This document shows, piece by piece, positions 29,896 to 39,600 of a stretch of 64,000 nucleotides of DNA (positions are counted from its first letter, which is position 1; the number at the start of each line of letters is the position of its first letter). The translations under genes were made by a program, and so were the position numbers. The notes beneath the pieces are model-generated. The model was not told the DNA's origin and searched no databases. It was given only the letters and a program-made list of their open reading frames with translations. This stretch comes from Prorocentrum cordatum (taxonomy: Eukaryota; Sar; Dinophyceae; Prorocentrales; Prorocentraceae), in the NCBI GenBank assembly GCA_963575745.1, contig CAUYUJ010019362.1:17501-81500 (forward strand), given 5' to 3'.

Positions 29896-30054
29896 CGCAG
29901 GCACGAGGCGGAGGCACCCTTGCGGAGGTCTACGGGTCGGAAGCCTCGGGGCGAGTGCCCGTTCCCCTCGCCCTGGGTACTCCCCCCCCCCAGCCGCTAG
30001 CCCGCGCACCACGGCCCCGCCAGGTGGGGTCCCCGCCCCTTCTTCAAAAAAGAA

Positions 30055-30192
30055 GAGGCCACATCGACATGAACTTTTGGCGCTCCGCGCGGATTTCTTG
30101 GATTGGCGGCTGGGCCCCCCTCGACGGCGCCTGCGGCGCCGCCCCTGGATCCAAAACATCCGAGCGTGCCTCCAAAAGTGTTATGTTCACGG
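30055..30192 (+). mobile_element. TE-5 foldback, worn right arm
   Basis: CTTTTGGCGCTCCGCGCGGA then TTTCTTGGATTGG on the left; right arm reduced to TGCCTCCAAAAGTGTTATG. Confidence 0.65.
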
Positions 30193-30199
30193 GTTTCTG

Positions 30200-30718
30200 T
30201 TGCTCTTCTGCCTTCCGCCCGATTGGACCGTGGCAGCAGGCCGCGCAAGATTGTGCAGCATGTGCGAGTCTGGCTGATGATTCCTTGGAGCTCTGCGCCT
30301 GGAGGGGCCGATGCGTTGACTGCCTGTTTTCTCCCCCGCGCCGTCTGTGGGCCCGCCCCCGTGCGCACGGGGTGACTTGACTGGACTTGACCCTCTGCCC
30401 GCAGGGGCCCCGCGCCGCGGGGGGGCCCAGGGAGGAGCAGGGGTCCCCCAGGGGGCTGCCCGCGAGCGCACGGGGCGCGCCGCGTGCTGCAGGTGCGCAG
30501 CGAGTCCGGCCCAGCCGCTGGTGCAGGGCGGGAGGCTCGCTGGGGAAGCGGAGCCCACGTGGGGCCCCCAAGCGGGGCTCGCTTCGGTTCCTCCGACCCG
30601 CTCCGAGTCGACGTCGATGGCTCCCGGTGCCGATTCGAGTCGGCTTCGGGGGTTCCGCTGGGGGCTCCGCCGATCCGGCGTTTCCCGGCTCGGCTGCCGA
30701 TGTGGGCCGATCCGATGT
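30200..30718. other. Unclassified GC-rich part of TIM17 intron 4
   Basis: No recognised gene. 30600-30718 has CGATCCG/CGATTCG words like TE-22. Confidence 0.35.
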
Positions 30719-30908
30719 CGGCGGCGGACAAAAAGGGGGGTGATGACTAGGGGGGTGGATATCATGGCGCGGGCCATGAGAGTTCCCCAGATTTCATGGC
30801 GCCTCTTCTGATTCATTACGTCCCTGGCCCCCCCGCTGGGCCGCGCACATGGCGCCGGTCATGATTTGCACCCCCCCCTCTTGGACACCCCCCGCTTGGC
30901 CGCTTCCG
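30719..30908 (+). mobile_element. TE-6 element
   Basis: GGCGGACAAAAAGGGGGGTG to CACCCCCCGCTTGGCCGC; interior almost identical to the copies at 19.7 and 55.5 kb. Confidence 0.9.
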
Positions 30909-31204
30909 ACGATGCATGTCTATCGCCGATCCGGTTTATCGACTCGATGCTTGGGGCGCTTGCCTCAGACCGCCTGGAGGAACGACCATGCCAGGAGCGC
31001 GGAGCGCCAGAAGAACAGCGATGGCAGGACCCGAGGAGCCGCGAGCCCCTGCCGAAGCCGAACCGGCCTCTTGGCTACAGCCTCCCCCCCTCTGTGGGCC
31101 CCCCCAGACAGTCCCCTGGGCCCGCCGCGCTCGTGCGGCGGGCCGGCTCCGCTCGCGATGCCGACCCGCCAAGGTTGCCCCGAGCGGTTCCGTGAGAGGC
31201 TCCT

Positions 31205-31740
31205 TGCGGCGGGGGGCGAGGGGGGGGCAGAGCGAGAAGGGGCGGGCCTGCTCGGAAGGCTGGGGGGTCCCCCGGCCCTTCGAGGAGTTTTCTGGGCCTT
31301 CCCTTAAGTCGGGCCTGCCCCCCATACAGGGGGATTTTCGTCGGAGAAAAAATATACCCCCAAAATAGTGAAAAATAATCCAAAAATAGTATGGGGACTA
31401 TGTTCTGCGTATTTTTTTGCCTTTTTGGGGCATTTTGGGGGTATGTTTTTTTCGTCGACAATCCCCCTGTAGGGGGACACCTCAGAAACGCAACTTCTCA
31501 GGAGGCGGCGGGGCTTCTCTGAGAAGCCCCGCCGCCTTCTGTCAAGGAAGGGAGAACCACCCGGACTTGACAGTTGGCGTTTACTCAACGGCCTTCAGCC
31601 CTGCCCTGTTAGATTTCTGTTTTGCGTGCGTTTAAGTGGACGGCTTCGCGTGTCGGGGTGGCTATCATCGGGGTGGATGTTCTGCCTCTATTCTGAGAAG
31701 GCCTTCTCCTTCTCACTTCCCCCCCTCGCTCGCCGCCGAT
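31205..31740 (+). mobile_element. TE-16 carrying nested TE-2 and TE-15
   Basis: TE-16 outer ends GGGGGGCGAGGGGGGGGCAG and CACTTCCCCCCCTCGCTCGC. TE-2 is inserted at 31306-31480 (AAGTCGGGCCTGCCCCC to CCTGTAGGGGGACAC). TE-15 is inserted at about 31549-31688 with TTCTG on both sides (target repeat of about 5 bp). Confidence 0.82.
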
Positions 31741-31825
31741 CCTTTGTTTCGAGGCAGGAACCGGTGCAACTCGCTCGCGAGCGTGGACAAGTCCAGGCCT
31801 TCCAGATGAAGTCCATGTACAGGTC

Positions 31826-32054
31826 GAGCAGTGGCGAAGCGTCCTGGCTCGTCCATAGGCCCACCGCAAAGTGTCCTAAGAACCTGTTGTGGTCCGCACG
31901 AAGTGCTCTTAGAACATGTCTGGTGGAGACTTTTATGTTTTGACACATGGGTTTACGTTCTAGAGCATTGTTTTCTCTTAGAACATTTTCTGGTTCTAAG
32001 AATAGGTCGTGGTAGGCCTGTATGATTGCTGGGACGGTCGGTCCCTGCTCAAAC
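31826..32054 (+). mobile_element. TE-17 element with TTCTTAGAAC palindromes
   Basis: GAGCAGTGGCGAAGCGTCCT to GACGGTCGGTCCCTGCTC. Inside are several copies of GTTCTAAGAAC/CTCTTAGAACAT. A second copy is at 32520-32754. Confidence 0.85.
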
Positions 32055-32140
32055 AGGGGGTTCGGCGATGCGTTCGGCTCGATGTTGAGCCTGATCGTCT
32101 TCACGCCGACGTCTCTACTCTGACCCCATTTCCGAGGTAT
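32055..32140 (+). mobile_element. TE-7 fragment
   Basis: GCGATGCGTTCGGCTCGATG, TTCACGCCGACGTC and CTCTGACCCCATTTCCGAGG are TE-7 words; the folded core is missing. Confidence 0.5.
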
Positions 32141-32148
32141 CTCGCACG

Positions 32149-32290
32149 AAGTCGGGCACGACGCTCTACAGGAGACAGATCCGAAAATTGGAAAAATAGT
32201 CTGGGGACGATTTTTCTACCATGTTTGATTATGCTTTTTGTATTCTCCATTTTTCTTCAAAATCCGCCTGTAGCAGGACATGCCCGGCCT
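32149..32290 (+). mobile_element. TE-2 MITE copy
   Basis: AAGTCGGGCACGACGCTCTA then CAGG to CCTGTAGCAGGACATGCCCG then GCC; TCTGGGGACGATTTTTC inside. Confidence 0.88.
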
Positions 32291-32318
32291 AAATCTAGCA
32301 AGCGTGACTCGGACAAAC

Positions 32319-32448
32319 CATCGGTGGCCTGCTCCACCGCCAGGCCGGCGAACTGCTCGGTGAGCTCGGGGTGGGCCTCGTGAGTGGCCTTGACGAGCCG
32401 CTCGTCCGACGACTTGGGGGTCGCGGGCTGCAGTTCTGGCGCAAAGGC
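32319..32448 (-). CDS. Unidentified exon-like segment, antisense in a TIM17 intron
   Basis: The minus strand reads AFAPELQPATPKSSDERLVK, then ATHEAHPELTEQFAGLAVEQ and ATDG, a natural-looking composition with about 89% G or C in third positions. It follows AG (32450-32449) and ends before GT (32318-32317), so both ends could be splice sites. The family is unknown to me. It may be an exon of an overlapping gene, or a fragment brought in by retroposition. It lies between a TE-2 and a TE-17 copy in intron 4. Confidence 0.4.
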
Positions 32449-32519
32449 CTCATGAGGAGTGAGCTTCTAACGGGGATTCATATCAAGGGCAACGTTAGGG
32501 CGGGGTAAGCTTGGGGGTC

Positions 32520-32754
32520 AAGCAGTGGCGAAGCCTCCTGGTTCGCCTATAGCCCTACCAAGCAATGTTCTAATAACCTTTTGAGGTTTCCACGAAGCGT
32601 TCTTAGAACATGTCTGGCGGAGCTTGCATTGTTTCAACACATCGGGTTCATGCTCTGAGAACCTGGTTGTTGTTCTTGGAACATGTGTGGGTTCTAAGAA
32701 CAGTTCGTGGTAGGACTATAGGAATGCCGGGACGGTCGGTCCCTGGTCAAGTGG
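32520..32754 (+). mobile_element. TE-17 element
   Basis: AAGCAGTGGCGAAGCCTCCT to GACGGTCGGTCCCTGGTC with GTTCTTAGAACATGTCTGGC inside. Confidence 0.85.
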
Positions 32755-32904
32755 GTGGATGCAACGACCCATCGACCCCCCCAATCGCCCCCTGCTAGCC
32801 GTTCGGGGGCCCGGCAGCCCACCCCGCCCACGAGAGCGTGCGGCTTCTCTGCCGGGGGCCCATCGCAGCTCCGTCGGCGAGGCATCGCCGAGTAAGCTCG
32901 ATGT

Positions 32905-33075
32905 TTGCCCCCCCCCCCCCCCCCCCCTCCCCCCCCCGAGCCTGTCGCGCTTATCGTGGCCCCTCAGAGGGAGGATGGAGGAGGAGGAGGAGGAGGAGGA
33001 GGAGGAGCGATGTTTGCCCCCCCTGTTCCTCCGCCCCCCCCTGACGTTGCCCCTCGTCCTTTCCTGCGCCCGTGC
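32905..33075. repeat. C-run and GGA tract
   Basis: A poly-C tract broken once by TCC (about 32909-32937) and a GGA run (32974-33006), just upstream of exon E. The C-rich part could serve as a pyrimidine tract for the exon E acceptor; this is inference. Confidence 0.6.
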
Positions 33076-33111
33076 TGCCCCCCCGCCGCGGCGGCCTGGG
33101 CCGCTGCAGAG

Positions 33112-33187
33112 GCGGGACGACCACTGGAACGCCATCGCTTCCGGCTTCCTGACCGGCGGCGTGCTCGCCGCGCGAGGCGGCTGGAAG
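33112..33187 (+). CDS. TIM17: TIM17 exon E
   Basis: It encodes RDDHWNAIASGFLTGGVLAA followed by RGGWK, the third membrane span of Tim17 (the WNxIxSGxxTGxxLAAR pattern is diagnostic). One base completes the arginine codon opened in exon D. The acceptor is AG (33110-33111) then G. I place the end after GAAG before GC (33188), phase 0; an earlier AG|GC at 33176 would give phase 1 and join directly to exon F, but the product would lack the loop between spans 3 and 4. Intron 4 is 7615 bp, the largest in the gene. Confidence 0.92.
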
Positions 33188-33225
33188 GCGGGCCTGCCGC
33201 CCGCGGCCCCCCTCCTCTGCACCAC

Positions 33226-33600
33226 CCACCAAAACCACCCCACCCCAACCCGAAGGCGTCAATTTTCCCTCCATTTCCCGTGTGGGGGGTCGGGGACCAT
33301 GTAACACACATATTTTTTGTTGTTGGTCGGCGGGTCGAGAGCGGGCCTCTTCCGGTCAAGAGCTAGGCGGGGCGCGCGAAGCACTCATTGGGGAGACAGG
33401 GCGCGGGCGGGCGGGGCCTCAGGCGGCATAGGCGATGCCGAAGAGCTTGCACAGGAAAAGGTACGCCTTGGACAGGAGCCGGGGGCGAGGGAACATGTAA
33501 CACAAACACATACGGGAACATGTAACACAAACACATATGAAGCCCATACCCCCCCTCCCATCCCGAAGTTCGGGTCTTCGGGTTGGGTTGGAGCGGTCAG
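33226..33600 (+). mobile_element. TE-13 interrupted by a retrocopy
   Basis: Left half ACCACCCCACCCCAACCCGA to TGTGGGGGGTCGGGGACC (33226-33305), right half CCCGAAGTTCGGGTCTTCGG to GTTGGGTTGGAGCGGTC (33555-33600). The word GGGAACATGTAACACAAACA lies next to the break on the right, twice in tandem (33490 and 33515), and in shortened form on the left (33294), as a target duplication would. Confidence 0.8.
33311..33487 (-). pseudogene. 5'-truncated retrocopy of an mRNA 3' end
   Basis: On the minus strand the insert reads RLLSKAYLFLCKLFGIAYAA then a stop (TGA, 33421-33419), about 95 bp of apparent 3' untranslated sequence, and AACAACAAAAAA, a short A-rich tail, at the very edge. It has the layout of a retroposed mRNA cut at its 5' end, and is flanked by direct repeats of TE-13. 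Third codon positions are nearly all G or C. The parent protein is not recognised; the visible tail is a hydrophobic C-terminus. The tail is short, so retroposition is likely but not proven. Confidence 0.55.
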
Positions 33601-33633
33601 GCAGGTCGTCATCTCTCGGTCGTCGAGAGGGGG

Positions 33634-33946
33634 GATCGGCTCGTGGGCGAAGAAGAGAGATCCGTATCCACCGGTAGCAACTCATGGAAGCCAGGTGTAT
33701 CTTTTTGATTCCGTCTTTAGCGTTGGGATCGGCACGTGGGCGAAGAGGAGAGATCTGTATCCACCGGTAGCAACTCATGGAAGCCAGGTGTACCCCTTTG
33801 ATTCCGTCTGTCGCGTCGACCAGCGTCTGGAGTCGATGAGATAGCGTTGAGTTAACGTCGACTAGCGTCGATGTAGCGTCGGTTAGCGTCGATTCGCAAG
33901 AGCCGACGAGATGGTATGCGAGGCTGCTCCCATGCGCTGCCACCGA
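33634..33946 (+). mobile_element. TE-9 element with a 93-bp tandem part
   Basis: Two 93-bp units start at 33634 and 33727 (GATCGGC[T/A]CGTGGGCGAAG and GTATCCACCGGTAGCAACTC then ATGGAAGCCAGGTGTA). They are followed by TAGCGTCGA words and the end AAGAGCCGACGAGATGGTAT then CTGCCACCGAAG. Related copies are at 39045-39217 and 61229-61436. Confidence 0.75.
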
Positions 33947-34300
33947 AGCATCCGCGGCCTCGCTGGCGGGGCCCCTCTTGGCCGCGCCCGCGGAGAGGCG
34001 GGTAACTATCGCTTCTGGTTCGCGGCTGCCCCGTGCGGCACGCCTCCTGGCGACGGCGCATCCGCGGGATGGCGCCCCGGCATCCAGTCTGCGAAGGGGT
34101 GGGTTGGGGGGGTGCCGCTTTTTTTAGCTCAGCATCAAAATCTTCAGCCATATATGCTAATTGTTCTTTGATATCTCTCACAATCTGTCTGCAGTATATG
34201 TTGAAGTACAAACAGTTTAATTTATGGCATTGTGCGTTTGTGGTTTGGGTGGTTGGTAGTCGTCGACTGATGGTTGTTTGTTGAAAAACAGAAAACAAAA
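33947..34300. other. Unclassified part of TIM17 intron 5
   Basis: No gene proven. Right after TE-9, 33949-33969 could encode SAASLAG in a phase that fits the gap before exon F, but the implied splice borders are not the usual ones. AT-rich from 34130. Confidence 0.25.
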
Positions 34301-34301
34301 A

Positions 34302-34452
34302 GGGTGCTCCTGGCCCAAGATGCCCCTGGCTTTTCGCTGAATGTTGGAGCCCCGGGGCGCACTTGGCCTCGCAAGGGGTGCCTGAAGGCCTTGGGGCCTC
34401 CTCGGGAATCATCCTGGGGGCGCCTTTGGCCAGGGGCACTTCTGGCCACACC
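34302..34452 (+). mobile_element. TE-21 MITE copy, diverged
   Basis: GGGTGCTCCTGGCCCAAGAT then GCCCCTGG faces CCTTTGGCCAGGGGCACTTC then TGGCCACACCC; TTTTCGCT..ATGTTGGAGCC inside matches 20573-20742. Confidence 0.8.
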
Positions 34453-34459
34453 CGATGGA

Positions 34460-35455
34460 TGCGGATACGTTCGCCGCTCGCGATCCCGCTGTCGTCGAGG
34501 GGGGGGGATCGGCGCTGCCTGGGGGGGTCCTCCAAACGAGAGAGAGATCGGCTGAAGCAATAACCTGGCGGACATCCGAGTGTCCGTGCTCATGCAATTT
34601 CTTGTTCCCCTGCTCCTCGGATCGCCATCGCCCAGGCACCGCCGATCGGGGCGTGGGAGCCTCACAGTCGTCTGGGAGCGTGCGGCGTGGCCATCGTGGG
34701 CCCCATTGCGGATCCATCGGCGGTGCATCGTTGATTCCGGGTCGACGTTGTCTTCCTTGAGCCAGCCTTTCCCTTCGCACCGCTCCTCGCCTGTTGCCCC
34801 CAGAAGAGGTCCGAGGGCAGTATTTGAACACATGCACCGCCTGGGCCCGATCCCTTCTAGACCTCCTCCGTCCTCTCAGCCCCTCCCTCTTCCTGCTTCG
34901 CTCTCTCCTCTCACCCCCATCACTCCCTCCTTCTCTGCATCCATGCCCGCCTCCGCCCACACCTCGGCTTCATCCTGCTCTGCTCTCCCGAGCCCCCTTG
35001 CGCAGGGGTCGGGGTGGTGTGTGGTGTATTCACCTCTCCCCCCTCCACAGGATCTCACAGCCGTCTTCCTCCTCCACATCCCGCTTCCTCCAACTTCCCA
35101 CATCCCTCTTCTTCCCCCATGCTCCTCCTCCGCGCCCCTCATCCGCTTCCCTCGGGTCGCCTCATGCTCCGCCCCCCTCAGCACACGCTGGCCCGTTCCA
35201 GCCCTCTCAACCTCGACATCCACTCCCCCCCTCCTCCAGCAGGACGAGGACCCGCCACCCCTGGAAGCTTGTCTCGCCCCGCCCCCCTGGCCCCGACCAG
35301 GGGCCCTCCCTGCTCTCCTCCTCCCCCTCCCCCGAGGGGCAGAGGAGGGAAGCCGGAGGCTCCTCCTCGAACGACGACGACCCCGCTCGCGAAGCAGGGC
35401 TGTGGGTCGAATAGCGTCTCCGTCGTTGGCCTGCGCGTTTTTCAGGCCTCTGGCC
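34460..35455. other. Unclassified, pyrimidine-rich from 34830
   Basis: CTCC/TTCC-rich without clean period; Ser/Pro-rich frames are by-products. No recognised gene. Confidence 0.4.
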
Positions 35456-35459
35456 AGTA

Positions 35460-35624
35460 CAGTGGAGACCCATGCCAAGAAACACCCTGCTTGCCTCCAG
35501 GGTGCCCTGGGTTTCTTGGGTTTCGATGGTTAGCATGACGCTCCCACACCAAAATTCGATGGGCGTCCTGGGGTCTCAGGGTTGGGTTTCTTGTGGCAGG
35601 TTTCTTGTGGTCGGGCCCCCACTG
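35460..35624 (+). mobile_element. TE-1 MITE copy, near consensus
   Basis: TA|CAGTGGAGACCCATGCCAAG to GTCGGGCCCCCACTG|TA. All landmarks are present except a short loss around AAGCGTGACG. Confidence 0.93.
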
Positions 35625-35629
35625 TACGC

Positions 35630-36385
35630 GTGCGGCTGGTCTTTGTCAGGTCAAAAGGCGGAGGCTCCTCCCCTCCACCCCGCCCAGAAGGGCGAACTGG
35701 GGACCTCTCCGCGCGCGGCGCCCGACCGCGCACGATCGAGGTGCCGATTCGGCCTAGCCGTGGCGACGAGGCGCCCCACCGATGGCGCAGGAGAGGGGCG
35801 AGCACCGCACCGCACCTCCTCGTCGTCGATCGGCCGCTGCCTCGCAGGTCGGTCGGGGTGTCGTCTGTGTCTCGCTCCCCCCTCGCCCCCTCCCTGCCCT
35901 GTGCTGCTCCGGCCTCTCTTGCCCCTCGCCGCCCACTCGTGGCCTCGTGCTGGTGCGTGGCCTCGTCGGGGGTTGCTCGCGTCTGCCGCTGCTGCTGCTG
36001 TCGTGATGGCTCGCTGCGCCCCCGGGCCACGCCCCCCCCCCCCCTCGCTTCCCCCCCCCCCTCCGCCTACCCTCCGCCACCGCCCAGGCGGCGAGCCGCA
36101 ACGCTGTTATTGGCGCGCCGCCCCGCGCCGCCGCGCAGAGTTTGCAGCGGGCCCTGCGTCGAGCTGGAGGGAGGAGGAGGAGGAGGGGAAGGGGGGCCAG
36201 AGGCAATTTATTCGAGTACGAGATCGACTTGATGCACCCCAGACTCCATTTGCCGTCGGAACTATGAAACATACACAACATGCTCCGCATATAGATCGAC
36301 ATTATCTTTATGTTTCGTAGATTCGGCAAGGAACATTATGTGCACATGTATTATGTATTCGATCCCCTACTCAAGCTATAGGGGG
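35630..36385. other. Unclassified GC-rich part of TIM17 intron 5
   Basis: C-runs at 36033-36063, CTG repeats near 35983-36000. No recognised gene. Confidence 0.35.
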
Positions 36386-36386
36386 T

Positions 36387-36565
36387 GACAGGCCCAGGGT
36401 GGATGCTTCGGCCCCGAATCGCCCATGCATCGCCGAGAGGGGCCTGATAGCCCACACCGCCCAGAAACCTGCGGATTCGCCATCGGGGGCCTCGCCGATC
36501 TATCTCCGATATATCGCCGATTCGAGTTCGATGTTTTCCCCCCTGAGCCGGACCCCCCTTTGTTG
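36387..36565 (+). mobile_element. TE-8 element
   Basis: ATCGCCCATGCATCGCCGAG, TGCGGATTCGCCATCGGGGG, CCGATATATCGCCGATTCGA, the TE-8 order of words; terminal GGGGCAACG parts worn. Confidence 0.65.
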
Positions 36566-36599
36566 CCCCCCTGAGCCGGCCCCCCTGAGCCGGTCCCCG

Positions 36600-36745
36600 A
36601 GGAGGACGGAGAGGAGGAGGAGGAGGAGGAAGAGGAAGAGGAGGAGAAGGAGGAAGAGGAGAGGAGGAGGAGGAGGGAGGAGGAGGAGGAGAAGGAGGAG
36701 GAGAAGGAGGAGGAGGATGAGGAGGAAGAGGAGGAGGACCTGGCT
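36600..36745 (+). repeat. GGA microsatellite
   Basis: GGA/AGG run with GAAGAG breaks. Confidence 0.9.
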
Positions 36746-36867
36746 TTTCGGGGCATGCTGGGGTCTGGTGAGGTGGACTGATCGGGGCGTGGCGGGCGAG
36801 GGGCCGCCGCGGTTGCGGCGGATTTGCAGTTTGACTTTGTGGTTGCGAATGGCCAGCGCTGCCAGTA

Positions 36868-37009
36868 CAGTCGGGGCCCTGAAGAAGGAACCCTTTTCGT
36901 TGGGAAAGCGAGGGTGAACTTATGTTTTCGACAGGAATCGAAGGTTAATTTATGAAAAAAAAGGGGCCTCGTTCCTTATTTAGCGTTCCTCAGGTCAACG
37001 CCCCCACTG
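36868..37009 (+). mobile_element. TE-3 MITE copy
   Basis: TA|CAGTCGGGGCCCTGAAGAAG to CAACGCCCCCACTG|TA. A core shorter than in the other two copies. Confidence 0.92.
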
Positions 37010-37014
37010 TACGG

Positions 37015-38340
37015 GTCGCTTTGATCGACCTGTTCGACCGTCGGTTCATTCGCATCTGTGTATTGTTGGGTCGCTGGCGTGCGACCGGTCCGATGATGTT
37101 CGGGGCGGGCTGGGAAGCATATCCCTCGTCTTTCCTCCTCTTCCGCCTCCCGCGTCCTCATCGTTCACGACGTTTTCGTTTCTCCCCCTCCCTGATTCAT
37201 TGGCTTATGCCGCACCGCCGACCCCTTGGGGCGGCAGCAAGAGTGAAAGACGGAGTTCGCGGAACGCGCGCGATCGCTGGGCAGTCTTGATGTTTCGGCC
37301 TGTCTTACGTAGCGTGTGGGGTTCAATGGGGGGGCCTTTTAGGGGATTGTTTTAAAGTTTTTCGTGGTCTTCTGTGCCTTTATTGGAGCTTTCACGGGGC
37401 CTGTCCTAGGCCTCCTTTTCCACCCCCTGGATAGGCTCGGGGATCGTCAAGACCCAGCTGGGGGCGCGTCCGGCCAGAAGTTCGAGAGTGGACCCAGCTG
37501 TGTCGACCAGAAGCTTCCTGAAGGCCCAGAAGGGGCGGAGAGCGCCCAAGAATTAGGAGGCTCATGCCTCGAGCCTCGATCCTCCCCGTGTGCCTTCCTT
37601 TGCGACGGCGGCACCGGCCAGGAAGGTCGATCCTTATCCCGGACCCTCGGTGGTGGTCCCGGGAAACCGTTTCTTGGAGGCTGAATTCGAGGAGACGCCT
37701 TGGGTGGTCGAAAGACCACGAAAGTCTGTGAGACATCGGCCGCGACGACGAAATCTTTCTTTTTCCCCCTCTTCCTCCTCTTCCTTCTCGTCCTTCTCCT
37801 CTTCTTACTCATCTCGATCGAGGTAGATGCCCGCGGCAGTTCTGCCCGCCGTTCCCGAGGTTTTTGTGTGAACGGTGTCAGTCTTTGCTAGGTTTCGGTC
37901 TCCGCGGGCCGTTGCTGGGCCCCAGGGATTTCAAAACCAGACGGACCTGGGGCGAGGTTCGGGGAACTAACTTGTGCGGAGTAGCCCGTCGGACTCGGGA
38001 GGTCTGTTGTGGTTGGGGGCCACCCGTCGCCGCGGCTGGATGCATTTGGGGAAAGGGTTGCGACTGGAATTCCGGGAGGGGTCCGGGGGTTCACGGTGAA
38101 CGAATTCTGCGTGGGGAGAAGAGAAGCATTGTGCTACAGAGTCTTGATCGTTTCAGTAGTTCCGTGCCGCCTCCGGGCCCCGGTCATCGTTCACGACGTT
38201 TTCGTCTCTTCTCCCCATCCCTGGTTCCCACACCGCAGTGCTCGGTAACAACGAACCCTTTACAGCGGGCAGAGCCTTCCGCCTCTTGGGCCCCTTGATA
38301 CGACGTGGTGCCCCCAACGCTTTTTGCCAGTCCCCCTAGA
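37015..38340. other. Unclassified part of TIM17 intron 5
   Basis: CATCGTTCACGACGTTTTCG occurs at 37158-37177 and 38187-38206, followed by a CTCCCC-rich part in both, so a dispersed repeat is likely. Open frames at 37440-37640 are not recognised. Confidence 0.4.
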
Positions 38341-38343
38341 ATT

Positions 38344-38496
38344 AAGTCGGGCCTGTCCCTCTACAGGGGAAATATCCAAAGATAGTCAACCAAATAGTCT
38401 GGGGACTAGTTTTGAAGTATTTTCTTGTCATTTCGGAGCATTTTTTTTTTTTTTTTAATTCGTCGAGAATCACCCTGTGGGGGGATACGCCCGACA
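38344..38496 (+). mobile_element. TE-2 MITE copy
   Basis: AAGTCGGGCCTGTCCCTCTA then CAGG to CCCTGTGGGGGGATACGCCC then GAC; includes a run of T (38441-38456). Confidence 0.9.
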
Positions 38497-38849
38497 TCAC
38501 CCTAGAAGCGGCCGCCGCTGGGCGCCTGGCCACCTGTCATGGTCATCTCGTGCGGGGTGGGCGCGGGGCGGGCACGCGCCAGCGGGGGCGCCTGAGCGTT
38601 TTGCTGCTGCTGCTGCTGCTGCTGCTCCCCACTGCTCCTCCTCCTCAGGGGCAGCGTTGCACGCCGGCCGTTGGAAGTTGGTATTGTTGGATTCCCAGGT
38701 CCCGATCTACTTCAAGCGCCTTCCTGCTTCAAGAATCGGCATGCTTTTGCTGTGTTCTGTTATTCTCTGGGCGGGCCTGGACCCAATCCACTATGTCCGC
38801 ATTCCTACTTTATGTTTTTACCTACTTCTTCCGACCAACGTGTAAGGGG

Positions 38850-39012
38850 GGACATGCTCAGGGGCGGATGCGTCGCCCCCGATCGCCCATTCATCGCCGA
38901 TGGGGGCGCGATAGTCCAACTGGGCCATGACCATGCGGATTTGCTATCGGGTGTATATCGCCGATTTATCGGCGATGCACCGCCATTTCCAGCTCAAGGT
39001 TTCCCGCTGAGC
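38850..39012 (+). mobile_element. TE-8 element
   Basis: GATCGCCCATTCATCGCCGA, GCGGATTTGCTATCGGGTGT, ATCGCCGATTTATCGGCGAT and CCATTTCCAGCTCAAGG; ends worn. Confidence 0.65.
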
Positions 39013-39044
39013 CGTTCCCCCTTATCGCTCCCTTTCCGTGGCAA

Positions 39045-39217
39045 ATCATGGGAGCCATGTGTGTATTCCCACTTCCGTCTTTCGAGTGGATTGCTGTTCG
39101 GTATCGCCTGGTAGTCGATGAGAAATGTTCGATGTAGGGTCGAGTCACGTCGACTCAGCGTCGACCAGCGTCGGTTCGCAAGAGCCAGCCAGATGACATG
39201 CATGAGCTGCCACCGAA
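39045..39217 (+). mobile_element. TE-9 element
   Basis: ATGGGAGCCATGTGTGTATT, GTAGTCGATGAG, CGACTCAGCGTCGACCAGCG and CGCAAGAGCCAGCCAGATGA to GAGCTGCCACCGAAG. It ends about 50 bp before exon F. Confidence 0.7.
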
Positions 39218-39270
39218 GTTTCCCTCGCCGCACCTCTTGCCGGTGCTGGAGGAGGGGCAATGGGGCACAG

Positions 39271-39319
39271 GTGGAGTGCTGCTTGGCATCATCGAGGGCG
39301 TGGTGGCCCTGCTCATGAG
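39271..39319 (+). CDS. TIM17: TIM17 exon F, last membrane span
   Basis: It encodes GGVLLGIIEGVVALLMR, the fourth membrane span of Tim17 (GGxLLxxIEG is conserved). Acceptor AG (39269-39270) then GT; the first two bases need one base from the preceding exon, which does not fit the phase-0 end of exon E and points to an unseen small exon. It leaves in phase 2 after TGAG before GC, in line with the other introns. The frame is open upstream without stop for about 70 bp, so an upstream acceptor cannot be fully excluded. Confidence 0.85.
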
Positions 39320-39429
39320 GCCCGCCCATGCGCGCCGTCCACTCGTGGGGCAGGACGTGCGGAGGGTCGGGGGGCGGAGGCGGTGGGATCGGAAAAGGGG
39401 TCTGCGGAGGGAGTGCCATCTCGAGGACA

Positions 39430-39600
39430 CACCGGTGAGCACGGGTAACCTTCCCCAGGGGGTATCCTCGCGTCCGCGCCTCTTTGGTCTATCCCTGACC
39501 ACTGTCGATGGCCCGCCTCGCTCGAAAGGCTTCGGCATGGGCGTCCAAGGGGCTTGCACACGTATCGCGCGTCCTTGCTATCAACTTTGACTGTACCATC
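39430..39600 (+). mobile_element. TE-14 element, uninterrupted
   Basis: GGTAACCTTCCCCAGGGGGT, GCTTCGGCATGGGCGTCCAA, TCGCGCGTCCTTGCTATCAA then CTTTGACTGTA. The intact counterpart of 15765-16162. Confidence 0.65.
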
